Source of the DNA: a bacterium
Lineage (GTDB): Bacteria; Desulfobacterota; Binatia; UBA12015
DNA length: 40,416 bases
Reading direction: 5' to 3'
Assembly (NCBI GenBank): GCA_030430245.1
Contig: JAUIFY010000015.1
Coordinates: 1 to 40,416 of the forward strand
This document shows positions 1 to 8,272 of the stretch, one piece after another (the stretch's first letter is position 1; every line of letters begins with the position of its first letter). The translations under genes were made by a program, and so were the position numbers. Under the pieces are notes generated by a model, which did no database searches, had not been told where the DNA came from, and saw only the letters and a program-made list of their open reading frames with translations.

Positions 1-1
1 G

Positions 2-1696
2 TTCGAGTTCCGAAGCTGGCAGGGCGTGGTGATCCCCATCCTCTCGGGGGGCTTGTCCGCGATCTGGGGCCTCGGGTTCGGTGGGCTCTTCGGGTTGTCC
101 CTCGACCCTCTCGTGCTCGTCATCCCGCTCCTGATCTCGGCGCGCGCCCACTCGCACTCGGTGCAGTCGATGGAGCGCTATCACGAGGAGTACCACAAGC
201 TCGGCGACAAGGACGCCGCGATCGTCAAGTCGTACACCGAGATCTATGCTCCGGCGATGGTGTCGATCGTCGCCGACGGCATCGCGATTCTGACGCTGAT
301 CGTCGCGCGGATCCCGATCATCCAGAAGCTGGCCATCCTCTGCAGCTTCTGGATCATCTCGATCTTCGTGAGCGTCGTGACGCTCCATCCGATCATCCTC
401 GCGTACGTGAAGCCGCCGAAGGACCACCCCGACCACGGCGACGAGAAGGGGTTCTTCGCCCGATCCTACGACCGGTTTCAGGCGTTCCTGGTGTACTGCT
501 CGACCGGCCCGCGTCGCGGCTGGATGGCGGTCATCCTCGTGTTCCTTCTGCTGTTCGGCTTCTACTTCGCGCAGAAGGTGCGGCCGGGCGACACGTCCCC
601 CGGCAAGGCGCTGCTCTACGACGACCATCCACACAACGTCGCGTTCGACGTCGTGAACGAGAAGTTCGTCGGCGCGAGTCAGCTCATCGTGATCGCGGAA
701 GGCAAGAAGCCCGAGGCGTTGAAGGACGCCCGGTCACTCAACTCGCTCGATCTGTTCGCCCGCTACATGAAGCAGAGCGACGAGACCGGGGCGGTCGGCG
801 GAACGATTTCGGCCACCACGATGCTGAAGCGCATCTTCCGGACGTTCCACGAGGGCGATCCCAAGTGGGAGACGCTGCCGATCACGAGTGACCACGTCGG
901 GCAGCTGTTCTTCCTCCTCACGTCGAACACGTCCCGCGGCGAGATGGATCGCTTCTTCGACATGTCGCTGACGAACGCGACGCTGACGATCTTCTACAAG
1001 GACTACAATCACGAGATCATCAAGAATTCGATCGCCAAGGCGAAGGAGTTCATCGACACGGAGGTGAGCGAGGAGGACACGGTTCGATACCTGCTCGCGG
1101 GCGGCCTTCTCGGCATCCTCGCGGCCACGAACGAGGAGGTCGAGTGGTCCTATCGAGTGAACCTCGCCCTCATCCTGATCGTCGTCTTCATCCTGAGCTA
1201 CCTCACGTACGTGTCCGTGATCGGTGCATTCATCGTGATGCTGCCGTCGCTGATCTCGCAGCCGCTCTCCGAAGCGTGCATGTACTTCCTCGGGATCGAC
1301 TTCAACATCAACTCGTTACCCGTGGCCGCGGTCGGGATCGGGATCGGGATCGATTACGGGTACTACGTGCTGTCGCGAATCGTGGAGGAGTACCCGAAGG
1401 ACCGAAGCTTCGACAACGCGATCGTGCGCGCCTATGACACCACCGGCAAGACGGTGTTGTTCACCGGGATGTCCCTCACGGCGAGCATCGTCTACTGGTG
1501 CTTCTTCCCGATGAAGTTCCAGGCGCAGATGGCGATCCTGCTCGTCATCCTGCTCGCATTCCACCTGATCGGTGCGCTCCTGTTCATTCCACCGATGGTC
1601 TCGCTTCTGCGGCCGAAGTTCGCGATCAAGTACGCCGACGAGCACGATCAGCGCGTGCTGGAGGAGGGGATCGAGGGCGACGAGGCCCCGGCGTAG
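2..1696 (+). CDS. RND/MMPL-family exporter, C-terminal part (5' end outside window)
   Basis: The reading frame is open from base 2 to the stop at 1694-1696 and has no start at the left edge, so the N-terminus lies outside the window. About 565 residues are visible. They begin inside the first transmembrane bundle with a stretch rich in Gly, Leu and Pro, followed by a His-rich cytosolic turn (ISARAHSHSVQSMERYHEE). A single helix near residue 180 leads into a large periplasmic domain of about 200 residues, then a second bundle. The second bundle carries the GIGIGIDYGYYV segment, the conserved Gly-x-Asp-Tyr region of RND/MMPL proteins thought to sit in the proton relay. The family moves lipids, hopanoids or other hydrophobic compounds out of the inner membrane using proton-motive force. 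Two acyl-CoA enzymes directly downstream suggest a lipid-like substrate, but that is inference. Confidence 0.85.
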   Translation, partial: FEFRSWQGVVIPILSGGLSAIWGLGFGGLFGLSLDPLVLVIPLLISARAHSHSVQSMERYHEEYHKLGDKDAAIVKSYTEIYAPAMVSIVADGIAILTLIVARIPIIQKLAILCSFWIISIFVSVVTLHPIILAYVKPPKDHPDHGDEKGFFARSYDRFQAFLVYCSTGPRRGWMAVILVFLLLFGFYFAQKVRPGDTSPGKALLYDDHPHNVAFDVVNEKFVGASQLIVIAEGKKPEALKDARSLNSLDLFARYMKQSDETGAVGGTISATTMLKRIFRTFHEGDPKWETLPITSDHVGQLFFLLTSNTSRGEMDRFFDMSLTNATLTIFYKDYNHEIIKNSIAKAKEFIDTEVSEEDTVRYLLAGGLLGILAATNEEVEWSYRVNLALILIVVFILSYLTYVSVIGAFIVMLPSLISQPLSEACMYFLGIDFNINSLPVAAVGIGIGIDYGYYVLSRIVEEYPKDRSFDNAIVRAYDTTGKTVLFTGMSLTASIVYWCFFPMKFQAQMAILLVILLAFHLIGALLFIPPMVSLLRPKFAIKYADEHDQRVLEEGIEGDEAPA

Positions 1697-1770
1697 CCGC
1701 CGGGGGGCGACGCGTCCGGTGTGACGCGGCGTTCTGCGGGCCTGCGGCGGGGATGCTAGGGGACGCGGCG

Positions 1771-2940
1771 ATGGAGTTCGCACCTTCGCCGGCGGAGGAG
1801 GCCTTCCGGACCTCGGTGCGGGACTGGCTCTCGGCCCACGTCCCGACCGAGCCGTATCCGGCCGACGCGGGAGAGCGGGTGCAGTACTCGCGGCGGTGGG
1901 CACGCACGATGTACGAGGGAGGTTGGGCGGGCCTCGCCTGGCCGAAGGAGTACGGCGGGCGTGACCTGTCTCCGCTCGAGCATCTGATCTTCGCCGAGGA
2001 GTACGCGGCGGCGGGGGCGCCGCCCCTCATCGACATCGGCGTGGGCCCGGCGCTCACCGGGCCGACGCTGATCCACCACGGGACCGAGGAGCAGAAGCGA
2101 CGCTTCTTGCAGCCGATCCTGTCGGGCGACGAGGTCTGGTGTCAGGGCTTCTCCGAACCCGAGGCCGGATCGGATCTGGCCGGTCTACGGACGCGAGCGG
2201 TGCTCGACGGCGACGACCTCGTCATCAACGGTCAGAAGGTGTGGACCAGCTATGCGCGTTTCGCGGACTGGTGCATCCTGATCGTCCGCACGAACCCGGA
2301 CGTCCCGAAGCACAAGGGCCTCACGTTCGTCCTGCTCGACATGAAGACGCCCGGCATCACCATTCGGCCCCTCGTCGAGATGACCGGCGTCGCCTGGTTC
2401 AACGAGGTGTTCTTCGAGGACGTCCGCGTCCCGAAGAGGTTCGTCGTGGGCGAGATCGACAAGGGCTGGGACATCACCGTCACGACGCTCAGTGTCGAGA
2501 GGGGGGCCCACAATCCCTACCCGCGACTCGTGAGCGAGCTGCAGGACATGATCGCGCTCGTGAAGCGACTCGCCGACGATACGCCCAAGGCCGCGGACCC
2601 TCGCCTGCGCCAGAGAATCGCCCGGATCGCGACGGAGGTCCATGCTCTCCGTCTGACCGTCCTCCGGAGCGTCAGCGAGACCATGCGCAAGGGTCGTCCC
2701 GGCCCGGAGGGCTCGATTCTCAAGCTCATGTGGAGCGAACTCGAGCAGCGATTGATGGAGGCTGCCTCGGAGATCTCGGGCGCCTACGCGGCTCTCGACG
2801 AGCACGCGCCGCAGGCGATCGACGGCGGTCGGTGGCAGTACGGGCTTCTCTGGTCGCGCGCCGCATCGATCTACGCGGGTACGTCGGAAGTGCAACGGAA
2901 CATTCTCGCCCAGCGGGTGCTGGGCTTGCCTCGCGGCTGA
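1771..2940 (+). CDS. acyl-CoA dehydrogenase
   Basis: A 389-residue flavoprotein of the acyl-CoA dehydrogenase family that would oxidise an acyl-CoA to the 2,3-enoyl-CoA and pass electrons to electron-transfer flavoprotein. It shows the usual order: N-terminal helical domain, the FAD/substrate strand around residues 123-139 (WCQGFSEPEAGSDLAGL), the GQKVWTS strand near 154-160, and the C-terminal signature YAGTSEVQRNILAQRVLG. The MCAD-type catalytic Glu of the YEGT motif is Ala here. Glu243 in a VERG context sits where isovaleryl-CoA and long-chain dehydrogenases carry their base, so the enzyme is probably active. ATG at 1771 is preferred; ATG at 1753 would add six residues. The gene starts 74 bases after the exporter and lies 43 bases before a crotonase gene, suggesting one operon. 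The acyl substrate cannot be told. Confidence 0.9.
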   Translation: MEFAPSPAEEAFRTSVRDWLSAHVPTEPYPADAGERVQYSRRWARTMYEGGWAGLAWPKEYGGRDLSPLEHLIFAEEYAAAGAPPLIDIGVGPALTGPTLIHHGTEEQKRRFLQPILSGDEVWCQGFSEPEAGSDLAGLRTRAVLDGDDLVINGQKVWTSYARFADWCILIVRTNPDVPKHKGLTFVLLDMKTPGITIRPLVEMTGVAWFNEVFFEDVRVPKRFVVGEIDKGWDITVTTLSVERGAHNPYPRLVSELQDMIALVKRLADDTPKAADPRLRQRIARIATEVHALRLTVLRSVSETMRKGRPGPEGSILKLMWSELEQRLMEAASEISGAYAALDEHAPQAIDGGRWQYGLLWSRAASIYAGTSEVQRNILAQRVLGLPRG

Positions 2941-2983
2941 GTGCCGCCTCTCTCTGGACACGATTGCAAGGAGCTTCTCGAAG

Positions 2984-3769
2984 ATGGCCGACCTCGAAGT
3001 CGAACGCGAAAACGGAATCCTGTGGCTCACGCTGAATCGCCCGGAGCAGATGGGGGCGCTGACCGTCGAGATGCGCAATACGATTCTCTCCGAGCTGGAG
3101 GTCGCGCGGTCCGACGACGACGTGCGTGGCATCGTGATCGGGGGCACCGGGAAGGGCTTCTGTACCGGTGCGGACCTCTCGCAATCGCGTGGGGGGGAGA
3201 CGAGCTCGCCGGGACGCATGCGCGAGATGATGCGCACGGGGGGCGCCCTGATGCTGCGCAAGATCTGGGAGATCGAGAAGCCAGTCATCGCTTCCGTGAA
3301 CGGCACGGCGGCGGGGCTTGGCGCCCACCTCGCGCTCTTCTGCGACCTCGTGATCGCCGCGGAAGGGGTTCGCTTCATCGAGGTGTTCGTCCGGCGGGGA
3401 ATCGCCATGGACGCGCTCGGCGGCTTCCTGCTCCCGCGTGTCATGCCGCTGCACAAGGCGAAGGAGCTCGCCTTCTTCGGTGATTCGTTCACGGCGGAAG
3501 AGGCGCTCGCGCTCGGCGTCATCAACAAGGTCGTCCCCGGCGAGGAGTTGGAGGCCGCCACGAAGGAGTGGGCCGACCGGCTGGCGAAGGCGCCGACGTT
3601 TGCGATCGGATGCACGAAGCGGCTCCTGAACCGGGGCACCGAGGTCGACCTGGAAGCGATCCACGACGACGAGGCCCTCATCCAGTGCATGGTGATGGGC
3701 TCCGAGGATGCACAGGAGGGGATGCTCTCCTTCCGCGAGCGCCGCAAGCCCGAGTTCAAGGGCCGGTAA
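2984..3769 (+). CDS. enoyl-CoA hydratase/isomerase (crotonase) family protein with non-canonical active site
   Basis: A 261-residue crotonase-fold protein with the CoA/oxyanion-hole motif GFCTGADLS near residues 58-66 and the second oxyanion segment NGTAAGLGAHLALFCD near 106-121. Aligned by eye with rat enoyl-CoA hydratase, the two catalytic glutamates are absent: His115 replaces Glu144 and Phe135 replaces Glu164. Asp143, in a GIAMDALGGF context, falls where PaaG-type isomerases carry their single acidic residue. It is therefore more likely an isomerase, hydrolase or other crotonase chemistry than a standard hydratase; this is inference. An AAGGAG ribosome-binding site at about 2968-2973 supports ATG 2984. 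It probably acts with the upstream dehydrogenase on one acyl-CoA pathway. Confidence 0.85.
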   Translation: MADLEVERENGILWLTLNRPEQMGALTVEMRNTILSELEVARSDDDVRGIVIGGTGKGFCTGADLSQSRGGETSSPGRMREMMRTGGALMLRKIWEIEKPVIASVNGTAAGLGAHLALFCDLVIAAEGVRFIEVFVRRGIAMDALGGFLLPRVMPLHKAKELAFFGDSFTAEEALALGVINKVVPGEELEAATKEWADRLAKAPTFAIGCTKRLLNRGTEVDLEAIHDDEALIQCMVMGSEDAQEGMLSFRERRKPEFKGR

Positions 3770-3791
3770 GAGGGGCGCGAGGGTCGACTCG

Positions 3792-5723
3792 TTGGATGCA
3801 CCGCCCCCCGAGGCTTCCGTTGCCGAGACCGGCGGCGGGTCGGGAAGCGGCGACGCGACGAGCCGCTCCCTGGTCGCGGTTGCGGTCCTCCTCGTCGCAC
3901 TGGCGCTCGCGTTCGCCTCGTGGGGGCTCGTGCGACTCAATACGTGGTACCTCGCGAGCGATCAGTTCGCCTTCCTGACGCTCGCGGACGACCTGCGGCG
4001 CGGTACCGTCTTCCACGACGACTGGGGACTCGCGACGATCCAGCCGTACCCGCGGGACGGATGGGCCTACGATGCCCTGGCGCAGACCTACTACTGGCGC
4101 GATGGAAAGCTCTTCACGCGCTATCCACCGGGCTTCCCTCTGCTGCTCGCCGCCGCCGGGGTCCTGGGGGGGGAGAGCGCACAGCACGCGCTGAACCCGC
4201 TGCTCTATCTCGTGACCCTGGTGGTGCTGGCAGGCTTCACCTGGACGGTCTTGCGCGACGTCTCGACGCCGATCGCGATCGGTGCCGCCGCGGCGGTTCC
4301 GTGGTTGTTCCTCCTCCTCCCGACACGGGTCCACCTTTGGGGCATCACCGTCGCGCGCGATCTGCCGGCGCACCTGTTCGGCATCCTCGCTCTCATCGCG
4401 GCGGCCCGTCGCGCCCCCGTCTGGAGCGGTCTCGCTCTCGGGTTCGCGTGCACGATCCGGCCGGACGCGGGGCTGTATCTCCTCTCGGTGGCCGCGCTCC
4501 TGTGGCGGACACGGCCCCCGATGGGCCGACTCGCCGCGGGGGCCGCGGCTTTCGCGGTGAGCGCCAGCCCGGTGCTGATCTACAACTACGTCGTCGAAGG
4601 GAATCCGTTTCGCTTCACGCAGGGCTCGGAGTTTCGCGACGTCCTCGGAGGAGTCGCGCCCGTGGACGGCATCGTCCGGGTGGCGGCCGAGGTGATGCCG
4701 TCGGGCGGTGCGTTCCAGCTCTCGAACCTCGCGACCACGATGCCGGGGAATGCGATCTTCCTCGTGTCGGCCTTCGGCTGGTTCACCGCGCTGGTCGTGG
4801 TGGGAGTGCTTTGGGCGGCGCGACGTTCTCCGCTTCTCGTCGCGGCGACGGTGCCGTACGCCGTCGTCGCGTTTCTCTTCTACAGCTGTTGGTCGCATCC
4901 CGATTCGCGGTACCTCGCCGGCGTTGCAGCCTGCCTCATGCCCCTGGCCGCGGTGGGGGCCGTCGTCGCGTGTGGTGCGGCCGCGACGGCCGGACCCGTC
5001 GGTCGGCTCGTCGCGCTCGTCGTGGTCGCGGTTCCCCTCGCGCGGGGGGTGGGGCTCGCTCCCGGCGTCATTCCCGCGCCGGGCCGGGCCGGGGCGGCGC
5101 TCGCGTGGAGCGCGCTGGTCGTTTCCCTTCGAGGATGGATTCCGCGGCTGGCGGCTCGGCCCGTCGGGTGGGTTCCGCTCGCCCCGGCGATCGGCTTCGC
5201 GCTCCTGGGCGTCGTCCTCGTCGGCCGGAGCGCGGGCGCGCGCGATCCCTTCCAGGCGGCGCAGGTCGAGCGCGCACGGGCGGCCGTGGCGACGACGATG
5301 CCGGCCGGGTCGTTGGTGGTCACGACCACCGGGCTCGGCCGACCGGCGGAGAACCTCCGGCACTACTCGGACCTCGAGGCGTTCTACACCGAGGAGCTCT
5401 CTCTCCTGCGCGTGAACGGTGACAAGGCGATGGTGCAGTTCGCGCTCGAGGGCCGTCGGACGTTCTACCTGCTGGACGCGCGCGATCGAGCGAGCCTCGA
5501 CCGCGTACGCGAGAAGGTGGACGTGCGCGTGGTGGAGCGGCGAGAGGGCCCCGCACTGCTGGACTGGTACATCGATCCACGCCGCGCACCGGCCGGCGCG
5601 GTTCTCTACGAGCTCGTACTGCCGGAGGCGCTCCAGAGACAGATCGAGCAGTTCCTGGACGCGGGCGACCGGGTGCGCAGGGAGCGGAAGGCGGCGGAGA
5701 GGGCCGGCGGGCCCGAGGGGTGA
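3792..5723 (+). CDS. GT-C type integral membrane glycosyltransferase-like protein
   Basis: A protein of about 643 residues from a TTG start. A Gly/Ser-rich cytosolic tail of about 25 residues precedes the first helix, followed by many hydrophobic segments up to about residue 490 and a soluble C-terminal region of about 150 residues ending in a charged tail. Near residues 111-120 it has YPPGFPLLLA, resembling the YPP-x-hydrophobic motif of GT39/ArnT-like polyprenyl-phosphate-sugar transferases, and acidic residues follow the first helix (LTLADDLRR). These features suggest a GT-C glycosyltransferase adding a sugar on the periplasmic side, but no donor or acceptor can be named. It starts 22 bases after the crotonase and may be cotranscribed. 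The start is uncertain: no ATG lies near the first helix, and TTG 3792 has only a purine-rich stretch upstream. Confidence 0.65.
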   Translation: MDAPPPEASVAETGGGSGSGDATSRSLVAVAVLLVALALAFASWGLVRLNTWYLASDQFAFLTLADDLRRGTVFHDDWGLATIQPYPRDGWAYDALAQTYYWRDGKLFTRYPPGFPLLLAAAGVLGGESAQHALNPLLYLVTLVVLAGFTWTVLRDVSTPIAIGAAAAVPWLFLLLPTRVHLWGITVARDLPAHLFGILALIAAARRAPVWSGLALGFACTIRPDAGLYLLSVAALLWRTRPPMGRLAAGAAAFAVSASPVLIYNYVVEGNPFRFTQGSEFRDVLGGVAPVDGIVRVAAEVMPSGGAFQLSNLATTMPGNAIFLVSAFGWFTALVVVGVLWAARRSPLLVAATVPYAVVAFLFYSCWSHPDSRYLAGVAACLMPLAAVGAVVACGAAATAGPVGRLVALVVVAVPLARGVGLAPGVIPAPGRAGAALAWSALVVSLRGWIPRLAARPVGWVPLAPAIGFALLGVVLVGRSAGARDPFQAAQVERARAAVATTMPAGSLVVTTTGLGRPAENLRHYSDLEAFYTEELSLLRVNGDKAMVQFALEGRRTFYLLDARDRASLDRVREKVDVRVVERREGPALLDWYIDPRRAPAGAVLYELVLPEALQRQIEQFLDAGDRVRRERKAAERAGGPEG

Positions 5724-5766
5724 TCACGCTGGCGTCCGGGCCGCGGCCCGTCGTATGGGGAGCGTC

Positions 5767-7023
5767 ATGGATTTCGACGACACGTCCGAAGAGGCCGCCT
5801 TTCGCGCGGAGGCCCGTGCGTGGCTCGAGGAGAACGCCGAGCCGCTGGCCGAGGGGGCGCGACCGGTCTCGATCGCCGAGTTTCGCAAGCGTCCGGACGC
5901 GATCGCCGCGGCGAAGGAGTGGATGGCCCGCAAGGCGGACGGTCGGTGGGCCTGCCTCAGCTGGCCGGAGGCGTTCGGCGGCCGCGGGGCGAGTCGCATC
6001 CAGTCCGTGATCTGGGAACAGGAGGAGGCCCGATTCCGCACGCCCCCCAACATGTTCACGATCGGGCAGGGCATGCTGGGGCCGACGATCATGGCGCACG
6101 GCACCGAGGACCAGAAAGCCCGCTACCTCGGACCGATGCTTCGGGCCGACGAGGTGTGGTGCCAGCTCTTCAGCGAGCCGGCCGCGGGCTCCGACCTGGC
6201 CGGCCTCGCGACACGCGCGGTCCGGGACGGCGACGACTGGATCGTGAACGGGCAGAAGATCTGGACGAGCGGTGCGCAGTACTGCGATTACGGGATGCTG
6301 CTCACCCGGACCGATCCCGACAGCCCGAAGCACGCGGGGATCACCTACTTCATCGTCGACATGCGCTCGCCCGGGATCGAGGTCCGCCCGATTCGCCAGA
6401 TGAATGGCGCGAGCACGTTCAACGAGGTGTTCTTCACGGATCTCCGCGTGCCCGATCGCAACCGGGTCGGCGAGGTCGACGAGGGCTGGCGCGGTGCCCT
6501 CACGACCCTCATGAACGAGCGACAGACGCTCTCGGGCGGCGGCGTGGGACCCGGCTTCGCCGAGCTGCTGGAGCTGGCGCGGGTCGCGCGCAAGGCCGGC
6601 CGACCCGCGATCGAGGACGAAGCCGTTCGGGCGCGACTCGCGGACGTGTACGTCCTGCAGAAGGGCGTGCAGTTCACGCGCTACCGGTCGATGTCGGCCT
6701 TGTCGCGTGGCGCGACGCCCGGACCGGAGAGCTCGATCGGGAAGATCGTGAGCGCCCCGCTTCGTCAGCAGATGGCGAGCCTCGCCCTCGAGCTGTTGGG
6801 CCCGGCCGGTGGCATCGTCGACGCGGGCGCGTTGCCCCTCGGTGCGAGCTTCTCCGAGGCGTACCTCGCAGCGCCCGGAGGGCGGATCGCCGGCGGCACG
6901 GACGAGATCCTGCGCAACGTCGTCGCCGAACGCGTTCTGGGCCTTCCCCCCGAGCCGCGCGTCGACAAAGGCATGCCGTTCTCGAAGATCCCAACGGGAC
7001 GCGAGTCCCCGTCGACGTCGTGA
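5767..7023 (+). CDS. acyl-CoA dehydrogenase
   Basis: A second acyl-CoA dehydrogenase, 418 residues, of the same subfamily as the one at 1771-2940. It has the FAD/substrate strand WCQLFSEPAAGSDLAGL, then GQKIWTSGAQ, a helix with MNERQTL (candidate catalytic Glu in the isovaleryl-CoA/long-chain position), and the C-terminal signature GGTDEILRNVVAERVLGLP. It ends with a short extra tail after the signature. ATG 5767 has a GGGGAG sequence about six bases upstream and is preferred; ATG 5755 is also in frame and would add MGSV. The gene is 43 bases after the glycosyltransferase-like gene. Two paralogues flanking a membrane protein suggest either a heteromeric enzyme or sequential oxidations; the sequence does not decide. 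Confidence 0.88.
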   Translation: MDFDDTSEEAAFRAEARAWLEENAEPLAEGARPVSIAEFRKRPDAIAAAKEWMARKADGRWACLSWPEAFGGRGASRIQSVIWEQEEARFRTPPNMFTIGQGMLGPTIMAHGTEDQKARYLGPMLRADEVWCQLFSEPAAGSDLAGLATRAVRDGDDWIVNGQKIWTSGAQYCDYGMLLTRTDPDSPKHAGITYFIVDMRSPGIEVRPIRQMNGASTFNEVFFTDLRVPDRNRVGEVDEGWRGALTTLMNERQTLSGGGVGPGFAELLELARVARKAGRPAIEDEAVRARLADVYVLQKGVQFTRYRSMSALSRGATPGPESSIGKIVSAPLRQQMASLALELLGPAGGIVDAGALPLGASFSEAYLAAPGGRIAGGTDEILRNVVAERVLGLPPEPRVDKGMPFSKIPTGRESPSTS

Positions 7024-7045
7024 AACGACGCCTGCGCGTGCGGGG

Positions 7046-8254
7046 CTAGCGTCCGCGACGTGCGCGCTCCTGCTCGGCCATCGCCTGTTGCGGCGTGACG
7101 ACGAGCGAGGACTCGTCCTTCTCCTTCTGCTCGCTGCTCCGCATCTGCAAGGCGAGTGCGAGGCTGCGGCGCGTGATCTCGGCCAGGACCGGGATCTCGG
7201 CGATCGGCCTGCCTTCCCGTGTCGCGAGGGCCGCGGCGAGCGCGCTTCGCGCATGCGGCAGATCGTCGCGTCGAGCGATCAGGAATGCGCTCTCCTCGAG
7301 GCGATGCGCGAACCGGCGTCGTCGCGCTTCGTCGCCGAGGAGGGTTCGCACGCCTTCCTCCAGAGCCTCGCGCATGCGTTCCTCCTGGGCGGCGGGGCTG
7401 ACGACGACCAGCGAGCTCTCCGTATCCGCGAGCTTGCCGAGCGTTTCCTCCATCCACGGAAGCGGCAGGAGCCACGTGCCGATCTCCGGCTCGCCCAAAA
7501 GCTCCGCGCTCGCGGCGAGGGCTTCGGCGTCGCTCGAGACGTCGCCGCGATCGAGCACGCCATCGATGGCCGGCGGAGGATTCTCGGGCGCGTCCGGCGC
7601 GAGCGTCTTGAGAACGCGGGGAACGTCGGGGAACCGCCCCCGTTCGGTGCGGTCGAAGGCGTCGCGGAGCACGTGATGAACCCAGGGCCAGGGGGTCTCG
7701 GTCAGCGGGATGCCGCTGCGCTGGGCGATCTCCTTGTGGGCGTCGCGCAGCGCGCTTCGCGTCGTCTTGCCGGAGTGGAACTCGCGGATGCCGTGGTCCT
7801 CGGAGATCACCGCGGACAGAGACGCCATGCCGCCGGGTACCTTGCGCGCCATCCAGACCAGCCGGGTTCCCGTCGGGTCGATCGGGCTCAGCCATCCGGC
7901 GGGCGCGTCGGCCTCGTCGGCTCCGAGGAGCTCGCGGGCCGTCGGCGGTGTCGGCGCGTCCGGCGCCGACCAGTGGCCGCGCTGCTCGAGTCGGTAGAGC
8001 GCGCGCTTGATCTCGCGACGCACGTTCTTGTCCGTGGTCCTCGCCTCGAGCCCGTGCAGGATCCCGCCCACTTCGGCGTCGTCGATGCCGCCGGCCAGAC
8101 TCACGACCCAGGCGTCCAGGTCGGGCTCGGCGCCCCAGCGGTCGCCGAGGCGTGCGAGCGACGCCTTCGGGTCGGCGGGATCGAGGCCCGCGGCGGCGAT
8201 GCGCGCCGCGTCGGGGGTCTTCGGGCTCCGGGTCTTCTTCTTCGAGCGACTCAT
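7046..8254 (-). CDS. hypothetical protein, third gene of the dciA-lytM operon
   Basis: A 402-residue protein whose family I do not recognise. It has no signal peptide or membrane segment and starts with a very basic tail (MSRSKKKTRSPK). The first 100 residues look helical, with alternating short hydrophobic and charged stretches ending in REIKRALYRLEQRGHW, a pattern that could be HEAT-like or another helical repeat. The middle contains a more beta-like stretch with PTGTRLVWMARKV and a conserved-looking SEDHGIREFHSGKTTR segment. The C-terminal half is again helical and ends in EQERARRGR. Its start lies 18 bases after the stop of the LytM-type peptidase, so the two are almost certainly cotranscribed. 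No function is proposed. Confidence 0.7.
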   Translation of the reverse strand: MSRSKKKTRSPKTPDAARIAAAGLDPADPKASLARLGDRWGAEPDLDAWVVSLAGGIDDAEVGGILHGLEARTTDKNVRREIKRALYRLEQRGHWSAPDAPTPPTARELLGADEADAPAGWLSPIDPTGTRLVWMARKVPGGMASLSAVISEDHGIREFHSGKTTRSALRDAHKEIAQRSGIPLTETPWPWVHHVLRDAFDRTERGRFPDVPRVLKTLAPDAPENPPPAIDGVLDRGDVSSDAEALAASAELLGEPEIGTWLLPLPWMEETLGKLADTESSLVVVSPAAQEERMREALEEGVRTLLGDEARRRRFAHRLEESAFLIARRDDLPHARSALAAALATREGRPIAEIPVLAEITRRSLALALQMRSSEQKEKDESSLVVTPQQAMAEQERARRGR

Positions 8255-8272
8255 GGGGGCGTGGGTGGAGTT

